Source of the DNA: Allorhodopirellula heiligendammensis
Lineage (GTDB): Bacteria > Planctomycetota > Planctomycetia > Pirellulales > Pirellulaceae
Direction: 5' to 3'
Length of the DNA: 64,000 nt
NCBI RefSeq assembly: GCF_007860105.1
Contig: NZ_SJPU01000002.1
Span: 1,787,739-1,851,738, forward strand
The notes under the pieces are model-generated. The model was not told the DNA's origin and did not search any database. It saw nothing but the letters and a program-made list of their open reading frames with translations. The translations under genes were made by a program, and so were the position numbers. Positions 8,788-18,221 of the stretch are shown piece after piece (the first letter of the stretch is position 1; the number at the start of each line of letters is the position of its first letter).

Positions 8788-10278
8788 TTATGGCGTCTCC
8801 CCCAGCAGTGCGATCGCGGCAGCCCGAGCGATGCCAGCTGAGTAGGGCGTCCAAACGCCAAACACAAGCGTTCCGCCAATCAGCAGATAGGTGGGGATCA
8901 GCATCCGCAGCGGAGCTTCGGTCGCCATGGCCGCAGCCTCACTCGGTTCGGCGAAAAACAGCGTTTCCACCACCCGCCAAACATAGGCAACCGCTAGCAG
9001 TGAACTGACCAGCATCAGGACAGCGATCGGCCACCGCCCGGCTTCAATAATGCTGGTCAGTAGCAACCATTTGCTAATGAACCCGGCTGTCAAGGGAACG
9101 CCGATCAGCCCCAAGCCGCCGATCACCCATGCTGTGGCCGTCCACGGCATCGTCCTGCCGGCACCCTTCCAGTCCGATAGTCGCACGCTCCCCAATCGCA
9201 GCACGAAACAACCTACCACCATGAACAGTCCGCCTTTGATCAAGGCATGGTTGAACATGTGGACGATCCCACCGGATAAGCCCGTGGGCGTGACCAGTGA
9301 GACACCCAGCAGCATGTACCCGACCTGGGCGATGCTAGAGTAGGCGAGCAGCCGCTTGACGTTGTCCTGAAAAATGGCCGCCGTCGAAGCAATGAAGATT
9401 CCGACTAATGAAAATAACATCAATTCGGTGTCGAGCGGTAAAAAGACGAAGGCGAATCCTGGTGTAATGATGCCGTAGATCAACCGAATGAAGACGTAGA
9501 CCGATACTTTGGTGGAAGTCGCTGCGATGAAACACGTAACGACCGATGGGGCGTAGGTGTACGCGTTCGGTAGCCACGTGTGCAGCGGAAGCACCGCCAT
9601 CTTGATGCACAGCCCCACGGTCAGGAACGCGAATGCGACCAGCACGGTTCGAGGCCCGTGTTCGTGAGGCAACCGAGCGGCGATCTCCGCCATGTTGAGG
9701 GCCCCTGTCATCTGATAGAGCAAGCCAATCCCAATCAAGATGAACGTCGCACCGATACTGCCGAGGATCAAATACTGGAACGCAGCCAGCGGTGCACGAC
9801 GCGTTCGTCCCAGGCTGATCAGCGCGTACGAGGAAAGTGACGAGATCTCCAGGAACACGAACACATTAAAGAGGTCGCCCGTCACGCACATCCCCAGCAA
9901 CCCTGTCAAACACAGGAGATAGGTGGCATAAAACAGGTAGTGCTTCGAGGCGGGGATCTCGTCGCGAACGCTCAGCGGCGCATACATCAGCACTACGGCG
10001 CCGATGCCCGATACGAATGTCAGGACGAATCCAGAGAACACATCGACACGATACTCGATGCCATAGGGTGGGTGCCAATTGCCGAGATCGTAGTGGATCA
10101 CTCCCGATTCGAGCGTCTCGCCAAGCATGGTCACACTGCACGCAAACGCAAAAATCGAAACGGTCAGCGCGAGCCAGTAGGCGGCTCGCCCATTGCCCAG
10201 CAGCACGCATGTGGGCGCTGCCATCAATGGCAGCACGATCAAGAGGATTGCCAATTGGGAGTTAATCGCGTCGATCAC
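8788..10278 (-). CDS. mrpD: Na+/H+ antiporter subunit D (MrpD)
   Basis: About 496 residues. I prefer the GTG at 10278, because GAGG (10287–10290) lies eight bases upstream and the protein then starts with the typical short lead INSQLAILLIVLPLMAAP. The ATG at 10353 would overlap mrpC by 50 bases. The antiporter signature residues are present: glutamate in VFVFLEISSLSSYALISLG, lysine in LCIKMAVLPLHTWLPNAYTY with APSVVTCFIAATSTKVSVY, and lysine in HMFNHALIKGGLFMVVGC. The sequence resembles MrpD (MnhD/PhaD), a core ion-translocating subunit in the cytoplasmic membrane. It is followed without a gap by the NuoL/MrpA-like gene. Confidence 0.9.
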   Translation of the reverse strand: MIDAINSQLAILLIVLPLMAAPTCVLLGNGRAAYWLALTVSIFAFACSVTMLGETLESGVIHYDLGNWHPPYGIEYRVDVFSGFVLTFVSGIGAVVLMYAPLSVRDEIPASKHYLFYATYLLCLTGLLGMCVTGDLFNVFVFLEISSLSSYALISLGRTRRAPLAAFQYLILGSIGATFILIGIGLLYQMTGALNMAEIAARLPHEHGPRTVLVAFAFLTVGLCIKMAVLPLHTWLPNAYTYAPSVVTCFIAATSTKVSVYVFIRLIYGIITPGFAFVFLPLDTELMLFSLVGIFIASTAAIFQDNVKRLLAYSSIAQVGYMLLGVSLVTPTGLSGGIVHMFNHALIKGGLFMVVGCFVLRLGSVRLSDWKGAGRTMPWTATAWVIGGLGLIGVPLTAGFISKWLLLTSIIEAGRWPIAVLMLVSSLLAVAYVWRVVETLFFAEPSEAAAMATEAPLRMLIPTYLLIGGTLVFGVWTPYSAGIARAAAIALLGETP

Positions 10279-10303
10279 CAGGTTTGCCTCAGAGCATGCA
10301 GTC

Positions 10304-10786
10304 TCATTCGCCGCGATCCAGTTGAAGTATCCGTTCCTCGTCGACTGTTCCATAGTCCTCGCGAATTCGCACGACGAGCGCTAGGGCAAGCGACGTCGTC
10401 GCGACGCCTACGACGATTGCCGTGAGCATCAACACACTCGGGAGCGGATTGGAGTACACGATGGTGCTCGCCGCGGTGGCGGCTTCCGCGATGACTTCCT
10501 CGTGTCCACCGGCACTGCCCGTTAATGCATGCTCAGCACCGGAGTGCCCGCCCTGAGCGAGTGTCTGCGATTGTTGATGGGCGATCTCCGGCGGAATGAT
10601 GGGAGCGGTACCCCCTTTGACCTTGCCCATCGTGATGTAGAGCAAAAACACTGACGTCTGAAAGATGTTCAGTCCGATCACGGATTTAATTAGGTTCTTT
10701 CGTGCCAGGACAATATAGAAACCAGTCATCATGAGGAAGATGACAATCCAGTAGTTGTAGAGTCCGGCGATTGCTTCAAGTGTCAT
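10304..10786 (-). CDS. mrpC: Na+/H+ antiporter subunit C (MrpC), with an inserted hydrophilic loop
   Basis: 160 residues from the ATG at 10786, overlapping mrpB by 11 bases. It belongs to the NuoK/MrpC family: helix 1 YNYWIVIFLMMTGFYIVLAR, helix 2 SVIGLNIFQTSVFLLYITMG, helix 3 LPSVLMLTAIVVGVATTSLA. MrpC is normally about 110–125 residues. Here a segment of roughly 40 residues rich in Gly, Ala, His and Gln (from about IAHQQSQTLAQGG to EAATAASTIVY) is inserted between helices 2 and 3, where NuoK-type proteins have a short loop. The final 20 residues are charged. It is a small membrane-embedded subunit that interfaces with D. Confidence 0.88.
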   Translation of the reverse strand: MTLEAIAGLYNYWIVIFLMMTGFYIVLARKNLIKSVIGLNIFQTSVFLLYITMGKVKGGTAPIIPPEIAHQQSQTLAQGGHSGAEHALTGSAGGHEEVIAEAATAASTIVYSNPLPSVLMLTAIVVGVATTSLALALVVRIREDYGTVDEERILQLDRGE

Positions 10787-11222
10787 GGATACGCCTTCGT
10801 CCGGCAAACGTGTAGAAGATCATCGTCATCACCGACGTGACCGTGATCCCCACGCCGACTTCAACTAGAAAGATTCCTAAATGCTGGCCACTGGGCAAAT
10901 GCCACTTTGGCATCACGTGGTGCTCGAGCACGCTGTAGTCAAGGAACTTGCCGCCAAGGAACATCGTCAGGACGCCCGTGCCTGCGTAGACCAGGACACC
11001 CAGCGCCATTGCCTTTTCGATCACGATGGGGGGAGCCACCCGTTTGATCGCTTGGAGCCCGAAAACGAGACCATACAGAATCAATCCAGATGCAAAAATG
11101 ACACCGGCTTGAAACCCGCCACCGGGACCGTAATCCCCATGGAACTGAACGTACAGCCCGAACAACAAGATGTAGGGGATCAGCAGTTTCGTAATGATTC
11201 GGATGATAGGAAAACGAGTCAT
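10776..11222 (-). CDS. mrpB: Na+/H+ antiporter subunit B (MrpB)
   Basis: 148 residues, four hydrophobic helices. The hallmark of MnhB/MrpB is visible: LFGLYVQFHGDYGPGGGFQA followed by GVIFASGLILYGLVFG. The next helices are KAMALGVLVYAGTGVLTMFL and HLGIFLVEVGVGITVTSVMTMIFY; the latter contains the conserved glutamate-containing 'EVGVGITV' motif. The length is normal for free-standing MrpB. The start overlaps the preceding DUF4040/MbhE gene by four bases (ATGA), which indicates translational coupling. Confidence 0.92.
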   Translation of the reverse strand: MTRFPIIRIITKLLIPYILLFGLYVQFHGDYGPGGGFQAGVIFASGLILYGLVFGLQAIKRVAPPIVIEKAMALGVLVYAGTGVLTMFLGGKFLDYSVLEHHVMPKWHLPSGQHLGIFLVEVGVGITVTSVMTMIFYTFAGRRRIHDT

Positions 11223-11785
11223 GCGGTTTCCTCCGGGCTAGCCGCGTCCGCTGCGGACTGATCCGGCTCGTCACGTCGCAAGATCAGCAGGACGGCAATT
11301 CCCGCGGTCAACACCACCGTAGTTTCCCCGAGTGTGTCGTAGCCACGGTAGCTCGCCAGTAGCGCGGTCACCACATTGGGCAGCCCGTGCATGTCTTGAG
11401 CAGAGCGTTCAACGTAGGAAGGCGATGGGTAGAGTTGGACGGGAGCGTCGACTGCGCCGAGGTAAGGCATGTCGAGTGTTCCGTAGACCAATGTCGCGCC
11501 CGTCACCACCACGATCAGTAAGGGCATCCACGACGAACTGCGAGGGATGTCGGCACCCTGCCCCGTCAACGCCATCGTGCTGAGCATGAGCACCGTTGAG
11601 ATCCCCGCGCCGACGGCGGCTTCAGTGAATGCCACGTCCGGTGCATCGAGAATCATCATCCAGCTCGCACTGAGGAAACTGTAGATCCCCGTGAACATAA
11701 TCGCCGCCCACAGTTCTCGCAGGCGCGCGATCACTACCGCAGTGATCGCAAGTAAAGCAAGTAGGGCAAATACGATCAAATTCAT
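11219..11785 (-). CDS. MrpA C-terminal-type subunit (DUF4040/MbhD plus MbhE domains)
   Basis: 188 residues. The N-terminal 90 residues carry the DUF4040/MbhD signature (ELWAAIMFTGIYSFLSASWM and DAPDVAFTEAAVGAGISTVL). The second part has a periplasmic segment and then the MbhE signature YDTLGETTVVLTAGIAVLLI. In most Mrp operons these modules are fused to the C-terminus of MrpA; here they form their own gene, as in archaeal MBH/MBX clusters. The acidic residues in DAPDVAFTEA are thought to take part in ion movement. Four-base overlaps join it to mrpG upstream and mrpB downstream. Confidence 0.88.
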   Translation of the reverse strand: MNLIVFALLALLAITAVVIARLRELWAAIMFTGIYSFLSASWMMILDAPDVAFTEAAVGAGISTVLMLSTMALTGQGADIPRSSSWMPLLIVVVTGATLVYGTLDMPYLGAVDAPVQLYPSPSYVERSAQDMHGLPNVVTALLASYRGYDTLGETTVVLTAGIAVLLILRRDEPDQSAADAASPEETA

Positions 11786-12129
11786 TTTGATTCTTCCTGC
11801 TCTATCACCGGCAACTGGGCATTCGGCTCGAGATCCAAAACAGGTCGCAAGCCTCTCAGTAAAGCTGATTTCGCTAACGCATGGCAGGAACTTGGGCTCG
11901 TGATCGTCAGGAAGAACATAATGACGAATAGCTTAAACGCCACCAGCGTGGGACCTGCGAGCAGGATTAAACCGATCATTACCAGGCCCGCGCCCATGGT
12001 GTCCGTGATGCCGCCGCCATGCATCCGCGAGTAGAACTCCGGAAGTCGCACTAACCCAATGCCGCCGACAATCGAAAACGCAGCACCGGCGATCAAGAAA
12101 AAGTAGCTGGCAATTTCAAGCAGGATCAT
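11782..12129 (-). CDS. mrpG: Na+/H+ antiporter subunit G (MrpG)
   Basis: 115 residues with three hydrophobic helices. The family motif is clear: GGIGLVRLPEFYSRMHGGGI followed by TDTMGAGLVMIGLILL (the equivalent of 'RFPDFYTRLHAATKADTLG' in MnhG/PhaG). The third helix LVAFKLFVIMFFLTITSPSS is also typical. Length is normal. The start codon overlaps the end of mrpF by four bases. It is a small structural subunit of the Mrp complex; no ion-binding residue is assigned to it. Confidence 0.92.
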   Translation of the reverse strand: MILLEIASYFFLIAGAAFSIVGGIGLVRLPEFYSRMHGGGITDTMGAGLVMIGLILLAGPTLVAFKLFVIMFFLTITSPSSCHALAKSALLRGLRPVLDLEPNAQLPVIEQEESK

Positions 12130-12449
12130 GGCGACTCCTCAGGTGGCGGAACATCGTCGCTGAAACTGTTGTACTGCGTGAATCGCAACAGCGCTACCAT
12201 GCCCACAAAATTGATCAGGCTGTACAGCAACGCCAAATCGAGGAAATCACTGCGTCCCGTCATGAAACTGACCACGCTGATCAGAAGCACCGTTTTGGTG
12301 CCGAACATGTTCAGCGCCAGGACGCGGTCGAACACTGTTGGCCCGAGCGTTGCCCGTACCAGTGCCAGGGACATTGTGATCAGCACGCCAGCGGATGTGG
12401 TCATCAGGATGCCACTGGTCAGTCCGGAGGGGAGTAAATCAGGTGGCAT
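12126..12449 (-). CDS. mrpF: Na+/H+ antiporter subunit F (MrpF)
   Basis: 107 residues from the ATG at 12449; the frame continues upstream to 12611, but that part lies inside mrpE and lacks conserved sequence. Three helices are visible. The motif ALVRATLGPTVFDRVLALNM followed by FGTKTVLLISVVSFMTGRS is the standard MrpF/PhaF signature, and the last helix (LALLYSLINFVGMVALLRFT) is also characteristic. The proline- and acid-rich C-terminal tail DDVPPPEESP is longer than usual. The start overlaps mrpE by 11 bases. Confidence 0.92.
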   Translation of the reverse strand: MPPDLLPSGLTSGILMTTSAGVLITMSLALVRATLGPTVFDRVLALNMFGTKTVLLISVVSFMTGRSDFLDLALLYSLINFVGMVALLRFTQYNSFSDDVPPPEESP

Positions 12450-13071
12450 CGCGGGTCTCCGAATCCTGGGGTGACTGGCTTGCACCGCCGCGATCATCGC
12501 TCTCCGTAGCGCATTTGCTACCACACTCAAGGCGGCAAACTCGCTCACCCATTCCACCGGAGATCTGCTCCTTGGTTTCCAGGAGTGCGAGGCCATGCAC
12601 AAGCACTTCATTGTCCTGTAACCGCACTGAGACCGTGCCCGGGGTGAGCGTAATGGAGTTGGCGAAGATGACCCGTCCCAGTTCGCTCGCCTGATTCGCG
12701 GGAACTCGAATTAAGTTACGCCGCAGCGGCATCTTTGGAGCCAGGATGATTTTGGCGGCAACGACATTTGCCCTCACGATCTCCTTGACTAGCCATAGGG
12801 CGTAAAGCACCACCCGGACGACTCCGAGATGGGCCGGTGCCCCCTCCTCGTCGACGATTTGCATCCTCGTCGTCAACCAGAGGCACAGCGCGCACGAACC
12901 GACGCCCAATCCGATCAGAAACGGATTGTTGAAGTGTCCTGACCACAGGAGCCAATTGGCCAGCAGGGCACCGAAGAGAGCGAGGCCATATTTCACGTGC
13001 GAAGCATTCAATCCATGGAAACGCATGCGGCGGGTGAGTGAACCGTGCCCAGAGGAACGGACTGCCCGCAT
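12439..13071 (-). CDS. mrpE: Na+/H+ antiporter subunit E (MrpE), C-terminally extended
   Basis: 210 residues from the ATG at 13071; an ATG at 13026 is an alternative start and neither has a strong SD. It begins with two hydrophobic helices (YGLALFGALLANWLLWSGHF; FLIGLGVGSCALCLWLTTRM). The soluble part holds the MrpE motif ANSITLTPGTVSVRLQDNEV followed by LVHGL. MrpE is usually about 160 residues; here about 40 charged, Cys-containing residues (ECGSKCATESDDRGGASQSP) trail after the conserved end. Most of that tail precedes the mrpF start, so it is genuine coding sequence rather than overlap only. This is the first gene of the ten-gene operon. Confidence 0.88.
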   Translation of the reverse strand: MRAVRSSGHGSLTRRMRFHGLNASHVKYGLALFGALLANWLLWSGHFNNPFLIGLGVGSCALCLWLTTRMQIVDEEGAPAHLGVVRVVLYALWLVKEIVRANVVAAKIILAPKMPLRRNLIRVPANQASELGRVIFANSITLTPGTVSVRLQDNEVLVHGLALLETKEQISGGMGERVCRLECGSKCATESDDRGGASQSPQDSETRDAT

Positions 13072-13505
13072 ACCTTAAACCGCACGCCCGCTTCCCGACA
13101 AGCAGTCAGGATGCGTGTGAGAGCCATCCGGTTCCTGCTGCTGGTTGGCACCGAGCGGAGGGGCGCGCGGTTGCTCGGCAGCTATCGGTGCCTCGTTCCA
13201 GTTCAATTGGCGGACTGCCAATCTGAACGAGCAGAGCCCTAGGTGACTCTGGTTCAGCGTCGTAAGGCGTTTCTATGAAAGGGTTTGTGTCGTGTGATTG
13301 CGTGTCGGCACGCGGATTGCTCAAGACGCATGAGAACACTGCGTCGCTGCCACATTGGCCAGCCCCGGTGATACATCGCCACAGCGGAGCCCGTGAGGGG
13401 TTCCCCCACGCGGTGAACCACTGTCGAGAAGTTTCGGCAGATTGACTCCACGGCCATCCTTCAATTTTCACACTCTCGCCCACGATACAGAAAGGTGTCA
13501 CGGAC
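13072..13505. other. 434-base intergenic region between divergent mrp operon and groES
   Basis: No convincing gene is present; the reading frames that cross it have poor composition and lack a start signal. It must hold the promoters for mrpE (leftwards) and groES (rightwards). I looked for the CIRCE operator (TTAGCACTC-N9-GAGTGCTAA) bound by HrcA and do not see it. The only clear structure is the inverted repeat at 13201–13228. The groES start is preceded by AAAGG (about 13491–13495), a usable ribosome binding site. Confidence 0.5.
13201..13228. repeat. imperfect 11-bp inverted repeat upstream of groES/mrpE
   Basis: Left arm GTTCAATTGGC (13201–13211), spacer GGACT, right arm GCCAATCTGAAC (13217–13228). 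The arms pair over eleven bases with a single extra base in the right arm. No T-run follows on either strand, so it does not look like an intrinsic terminator. Its place between two divergent operons would suit an operator for a dimeric regulator or an RNA hairpin. It is about 130 bases before mrpE and 280 before groES. Confidence 0.5.
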
Positions 13506-13823
13506 ATGGCAACTGCCACGAAAAAGGCTTCGAAAAATCGCTTGCAACCCCTCGGTGAGCGCATCGTCATTCAGCGTGAAGAACGCGAAAGCACCACGGC
13601 GGGCGGTATCGTGCTGCCAGACTCCGCTCAGGAAAAGCCCGCTCGCGGCACTGTGATCGCAATCGGCACCGGCAAACAACTTGATGATGGCAGTCGTGCC
13701 CCCAGCCAGTTGAAGACTGGTGAGCGGGTGCTCTTCAGCAGCTATGCCGGCGAGACCATCGAAATCGACGATGTCGAATACCTGCTGATGCGCGAAGACG
13801 ATGTGCTCGCCGTCATCGGCTAG
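13506..13823 (+). CDS. groES: co-chaperonin GroES
   Basis: 105 residues. The conserved parts of the 10-kDa chaperonin are easily read: LQPLGERIVIQREEREST, TAGGIVLPDSAQEKPARGTV (the mobile loop that binds GroEL, and its flank), GERVLFSSYAGETIEIDDVE and EDDVLAVIG at the end. A short Lys/Ala-rich N-terminal lead (ATATKKASKN) precedes the usual start of the fold. It forms the heptameric lid for GroEL in the cytoplasm. groEL follows on the same strand 178 bases downstream, a wider gap than usual, so groEL may have an extra promoter or processing site. Confidence 0.97.
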   Translation: MATATKKASKNRLQPLGERIVIQREERESTTAGGIVLPDSAQEKPARGTVIAIGTGKQLDDGSRAPSQLKTGERVLFSSYAGETIEIDDVEYLLMREDDVLAVIG

Positions 13824-13995
13824 GTCGTGTTGATCCGCTTGGTGGTGGCGACGCCCCTGTAACGCGGAGTGCTGCAAGGCACCGATCGCTACCGGCTGTG
13901 CAGCCATGGGCGTGCTGCGGTTCACAGGATCCGCAGTGCCGGCCAGTCAGACTGACAACGATATTCTCATTTCCAAAAACCCTACAACTATTTAG

Positions 13996-15621
<1,626 letters not shown>

Positions 15622-15652
15622 GCATCCGCTTCCCCTGGATGACCCAACCACG

Positions 15653-15683
15653 AAACCCTCTCGCCCATGCGAGAGGGTTTTTT
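15653..15683 (+). terminator. rho-independent terminator of groESL
   Basis: Perfect 9-bp stem CCCTCTCGC (15656–15664) and GCGAGAGGG (15669–15677), loop CCAT, followed by six T (15678–15683). Three A before the stem could extend the pairing with the first T residues. It begins 32 bases after the groEL stop codon. Confidence 0.93.
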
Positions 15684-16032
15684 GTTTGCCGCCCCGCACG
15701 CTCCTGTTTCACTGGCCTGCTCGTCTCCGCAGCGAGAGTCCGGCGCGAATAATGCCACACACTGGACCTGTTTGGTTTCGTGGCAGGACCAGTAAGGTGC
15801 TAGACTGTTGGCCACTCATTTCTGGAAGAAGGACGGGGCGTTCACGATCTTTCGAGAAACGGGCCAAACCGCATGCTTGAAGCAACCTCCTCGATTTCTT
15901 TCGCGAGTCTGGTGCGCGCCGAGGCGGAAGGCCGCGCGTTTTCCCCCCGCCTAGCCGATATCGCACGCCGTTCATCCGGTGCGGGATCCAGCGCAGTGGC
16001 GATCATTTTCCCCAACACAACGAACCTTCAAT
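15684..16032. other. 349-base intergenic region
   Basis: It lies between the groEL terminator and the small membrane gene at 16033. Open frames on both strands (for example 15709–15975 on the minus strand) are rich in Arg, Ser and Pro and lack start signals, so they are not called. The promoter for the downstream gene should be here, but I cannot point to a convincing -35/-10 pair. No repeat or RNA structure is evident. Confidence 0.4.
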
Positions 16033-16242
16033 ATGCAAACCGCACTTAGTATCGCAATGATTGCTATTGGTCTGCTAATGTTTCTCGGCGGATACACGAA
16101 ATCTGAATCCACCGTTTATCGCATGTTGGTGGCGAGGTCACGTCCATTGTGGGGGAGCAACGTCCATGTATTCTATGTCGTATCGGGATTGCTGGTTGCT
16201 TGCGTTGGTGTCCTTATGTCTTTCGGGTTCCTTGATCGTTAG
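16033..16242 (+). CDS. small membrane protein of unknown function
   Basis: 69 residues from the ATG at 16033. The frame is open back to 15979, but the extra part is not hydrophobic and the short form begins with a clear membrane helix. Helix 1 is MQTALSIAMIAIGLLMFLGG and helix 2 is VFYVVSGLLVACVGVLMSFG, with the short basic loop YTKSESTVYRMLVARSRPLW between them. This helical hairpin probably sits in the inner membrane with the loop inside. No SD is visible. I do not recognise the family. Confidence 0.55.
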   Translation: MQTALSIAMIAIGLLMFLGGYTKSESTVYRMLVARSRPLWGSNVHVFYVVSGLLVACVGVLMSFGFLDR

Positions 16243-16448
16243 GAACCAATGGGTAGCCTGCCAATTAATTTTGGACGTTTGGCATGCCCCCCGCTGGTCT
16301 ACCTAAACGGTTGCATGGTGATGCTCCATTGTCCTTCACGGTTGCTTTATAGAATTGGGGGATCTATCTTGGCGATTCTTGATGGCCCGGAACTCATTGC
16401 CAACCGGTAATCACGGCCAGATCAATGGAATTTAATAGGTGCTTTGAA

Positions 16449-16622
16449 ATGAAATATGTATTGAGTGTGTTGCTGCTGTCGTCCATGTTTGCCATGACCG
16501 GATGCGGTAGCGAGGCGACTAGCAATGTTGCTGAAGACGCCGATGCTCAGGCAATCAAGGATTACGAAGCACAAATGGCGCAATCCGAGAAAGAAATGAA
16601 TGAAGCCGAGGGTGCGAAATAG
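16449..16622 (+). CDS. small lipoprotein
   Basis: 57 residues from the ATG at 16449; TAGGTG about ten bases upstream can serve as ribosome binding site. The N-terminus is a lipoprotein signal (MKYVLSVLLLSSMFAMTGC) with lipobox M-T-G-C, so the mature protein would begin with an acylated cysteine. Only about 38 mature residues follow; they are very acidic and helical (DADAQAIKDYEAQMAQSEKE). In planctomycetes such short lipoproteins often stand beside DUF1559 genes, as here. Function unknown. Confidence 0.7.
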   Translation: MKYVLSVLLLSSMFAMTGCGSEATSNVAEDADAQAIKDYEAQMAQSEKEMNEAEGAK

Positions 16623-16655
16623 CTTTTCGAATGATCTTCAATCGAACACGTTAAT

Positions 16656-16694
16656 AAAAAACCTCAACTCCCGAACTGGGAATTGAGGTTTTTT
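16656..16694. terminator. bidirectional intrinsic terminator
   Basis: AAAAAACCTCAA (16656–16667) pairs exactly with TTGAGGTTTTTT (16683–16694), with further pairing of CCC and GGG inside and loop GAACT. It starts 34 bases after the small lipoprotein stop. Both strands end in six U after the stem, so it can also stop the transcript of the convergent DUF1559 gene. Confidence 0.9.
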
Positions 16695-16790
16695 CGTTCT
16701 GTGATTTTGAGTTGTATCAGGATCCTATGTGATGGTTGATTCAATACAGCCAGCCACGCACGCGAATCTCTACTCGATCACTGGGCGTTG

Positions 16791-18017
16791 TTAGAAGCCG
16801 TCTGTAAGAACTTCCCGTGACGCACGCGTGCCGAGGGCTCCCCACAATCCGTAGGGGCTGGGGGCTCCTGGGGCTCGGACGCCGGTCTGGCCGCTGCGGA
16901 CGTTGCCAACGCTCTGATTGCCCGACTCGATCGAGTCAGTGATGAACTTGACGGCACCGTCGGCCATCACGACGTGAACGCCTCCCTGGTGGCGGCTGGA
17001 CATCGTGGCCGAGAGGTTTCTGTCCGAACCGCTCATCCCACAGAGTTCTTTATTGGGGGGGCGGATTGTCGTGCATTGGCCAAACAAGGGCACCGCATCC
17101 GCCCAGCGGAAGCCGCGCCCATCTGCCGATCCGTTGGTAGGAACACCCCAAAACATCGGGCGTTCCGGATCAATCCCAGGAACCGTGTTGCGGCAATAAA
17201 GTGGGTCGTTAAAGAATGGGGCCGTGTTGTTATTACCCGCCAAGCGGCCACCAATGGTCCGCACGTCCTTGTCTCCGAGATCAGTAGCAATCTCTCCCAT
17301 CGCAATGGTGTTGGCGGTGCCGTCAAGGATGTCGCGGAAACCCGTTTGTTTTCGCATGACAAACGCTCCGCGCATGGATGCGCTAGCGGTATTCGCAGTA
17401 CCCGTCGATGCCACATAAGGCACTTGGGTGCCGGCGCGGACATTGAGGTAGCCATCGCGGTTGTTGATAGCAGAATCGCCTGTGCATGAGACGTAGTTGG
17501 TGCGTCCAAGTGCGGGCAGGCCTTTACCAGGGTCGCTGGGGCAGCGGAAGGCAGCGACTTCAGTGGCCCATGGGGGATACTGGATGTTCTGTGGGGTCGG
17601 GCCCATTGCTGGCCACGGAACAGTTCCGCCGGGGTTGTTCGTTGTTGAGCCATCGGTGCGAAGCAGCAACGGGTTACTGATTTGCTGCCATAAGGCTTGT
17701 TGCTCCATGAAAGGCAGCATCCCCACCAAGGCGCTCAAGCGCATATTGCTGCTGTTGGTGAGGCCTGACCAAGTGTTTGTGCCTGTGGGTGGGTGCGTGC
17801 CAGTACCAAGCAGAGGTAATTTATTGTAGGCCGCATGGTAGTTGTGCATTGCCAAGCCGAGTTGCTTGAAGTTATTGCTGCAACTCATTCGCCGTGCTGC
17901 TTCGCGTGCTGCTTGCACAGCCGGGAGCAAGAGTCCAACCAGGACACCAATAATTGCGATTACTACAAGTAGTTCGACGAGAGTGAACCCCGCGCGCCTC
18001 GAATTCTGTTGAATCAT
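16791..18017 (-). CDS. DUF1559 domain protein with prepilin-type N-terminus
   Basis: 408 residues from the ATG at 18017, which has AGAGG about nine bases upstream; the frame continues to 18074 without signal. The N-terminus is a type IV prepilin/pseudopilin leader: [20 protein letters not shown], with processing expected before the Phe of FTLVE. The DUF1559 domain follows at once: [32 protein letters not shown]. The C-terminal [19 protein letters not shown] is the planctomycete 'H-X9-DG' motif. These proteins occur in dozens of copies in planctomycetes and are thought to be envelope or pseudopilin-like structures; no specific role is established. Confidence 0.95.
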   Translation of the reverse strand: MIQQNSRRAGFTLVELLVVIAIIGVLVGLLLPAVQAAREAARRMSCSNNFKQLGLAMHNYHAAYNKLPLLGTGTHPPTGTNTWSGLTNSSNMRLSALVGMLPFMEQQALWQQISNPLLLRTDGSTTNNPGGTVPWPAMGPTPQNIQYPPWATEVAAFRCPSDPGKGLPALGRTNYVSCTGDSAINNRDGYLNVRAGTQVPYVASTGTANTASASMRGAFVMRKQTGFRDILDGTANTIAMGEIATDLGDKDVRTIGGRLAGNNNTAPFFNDPLYCRNTVPGIDPERPMFWGVPTNGSADGRGFRWADAVPLFGQCTTIRPPNKELCGMSGSDRNLSATMSSRHQGGVHVVMADGAVKFITDSIESGNQSVGNVRSGQTGVRAPGAPSPYGLWGALGTRASREVLTDGF

Positions 18018-18221
18018 ATTGTTTGCCTCTTTCGTGGGGGATAAGAAACGCAAGTCCGGCTGGCGGATTTGCAAAAAATAGCGATATTTGAAAACTCAAA
18101 AGGCTGAGCCTGCCATGAGAGGGCGAGACCCTATAGAGTAAGAGGATGAGCCGTCAAGCCTTCCAAGGGATGGATTGTTTCCGCTGCGACGTCGATCACC
18201 CCGCAACAGCGTTAAAATCGT

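Noticed and set aside
13106..13570. 154-aa minus frame between mrpE and groES
   Set aside because: Runs into groES on the opposite strand and has non-coding-like composition; the apparent signal peptide is antisense to the groES start.
15709..15975. 88-aa minus frame after groEL
   Set aside because: Arg/Ser/Pro-rich, no start signal, overlaps no known motif.
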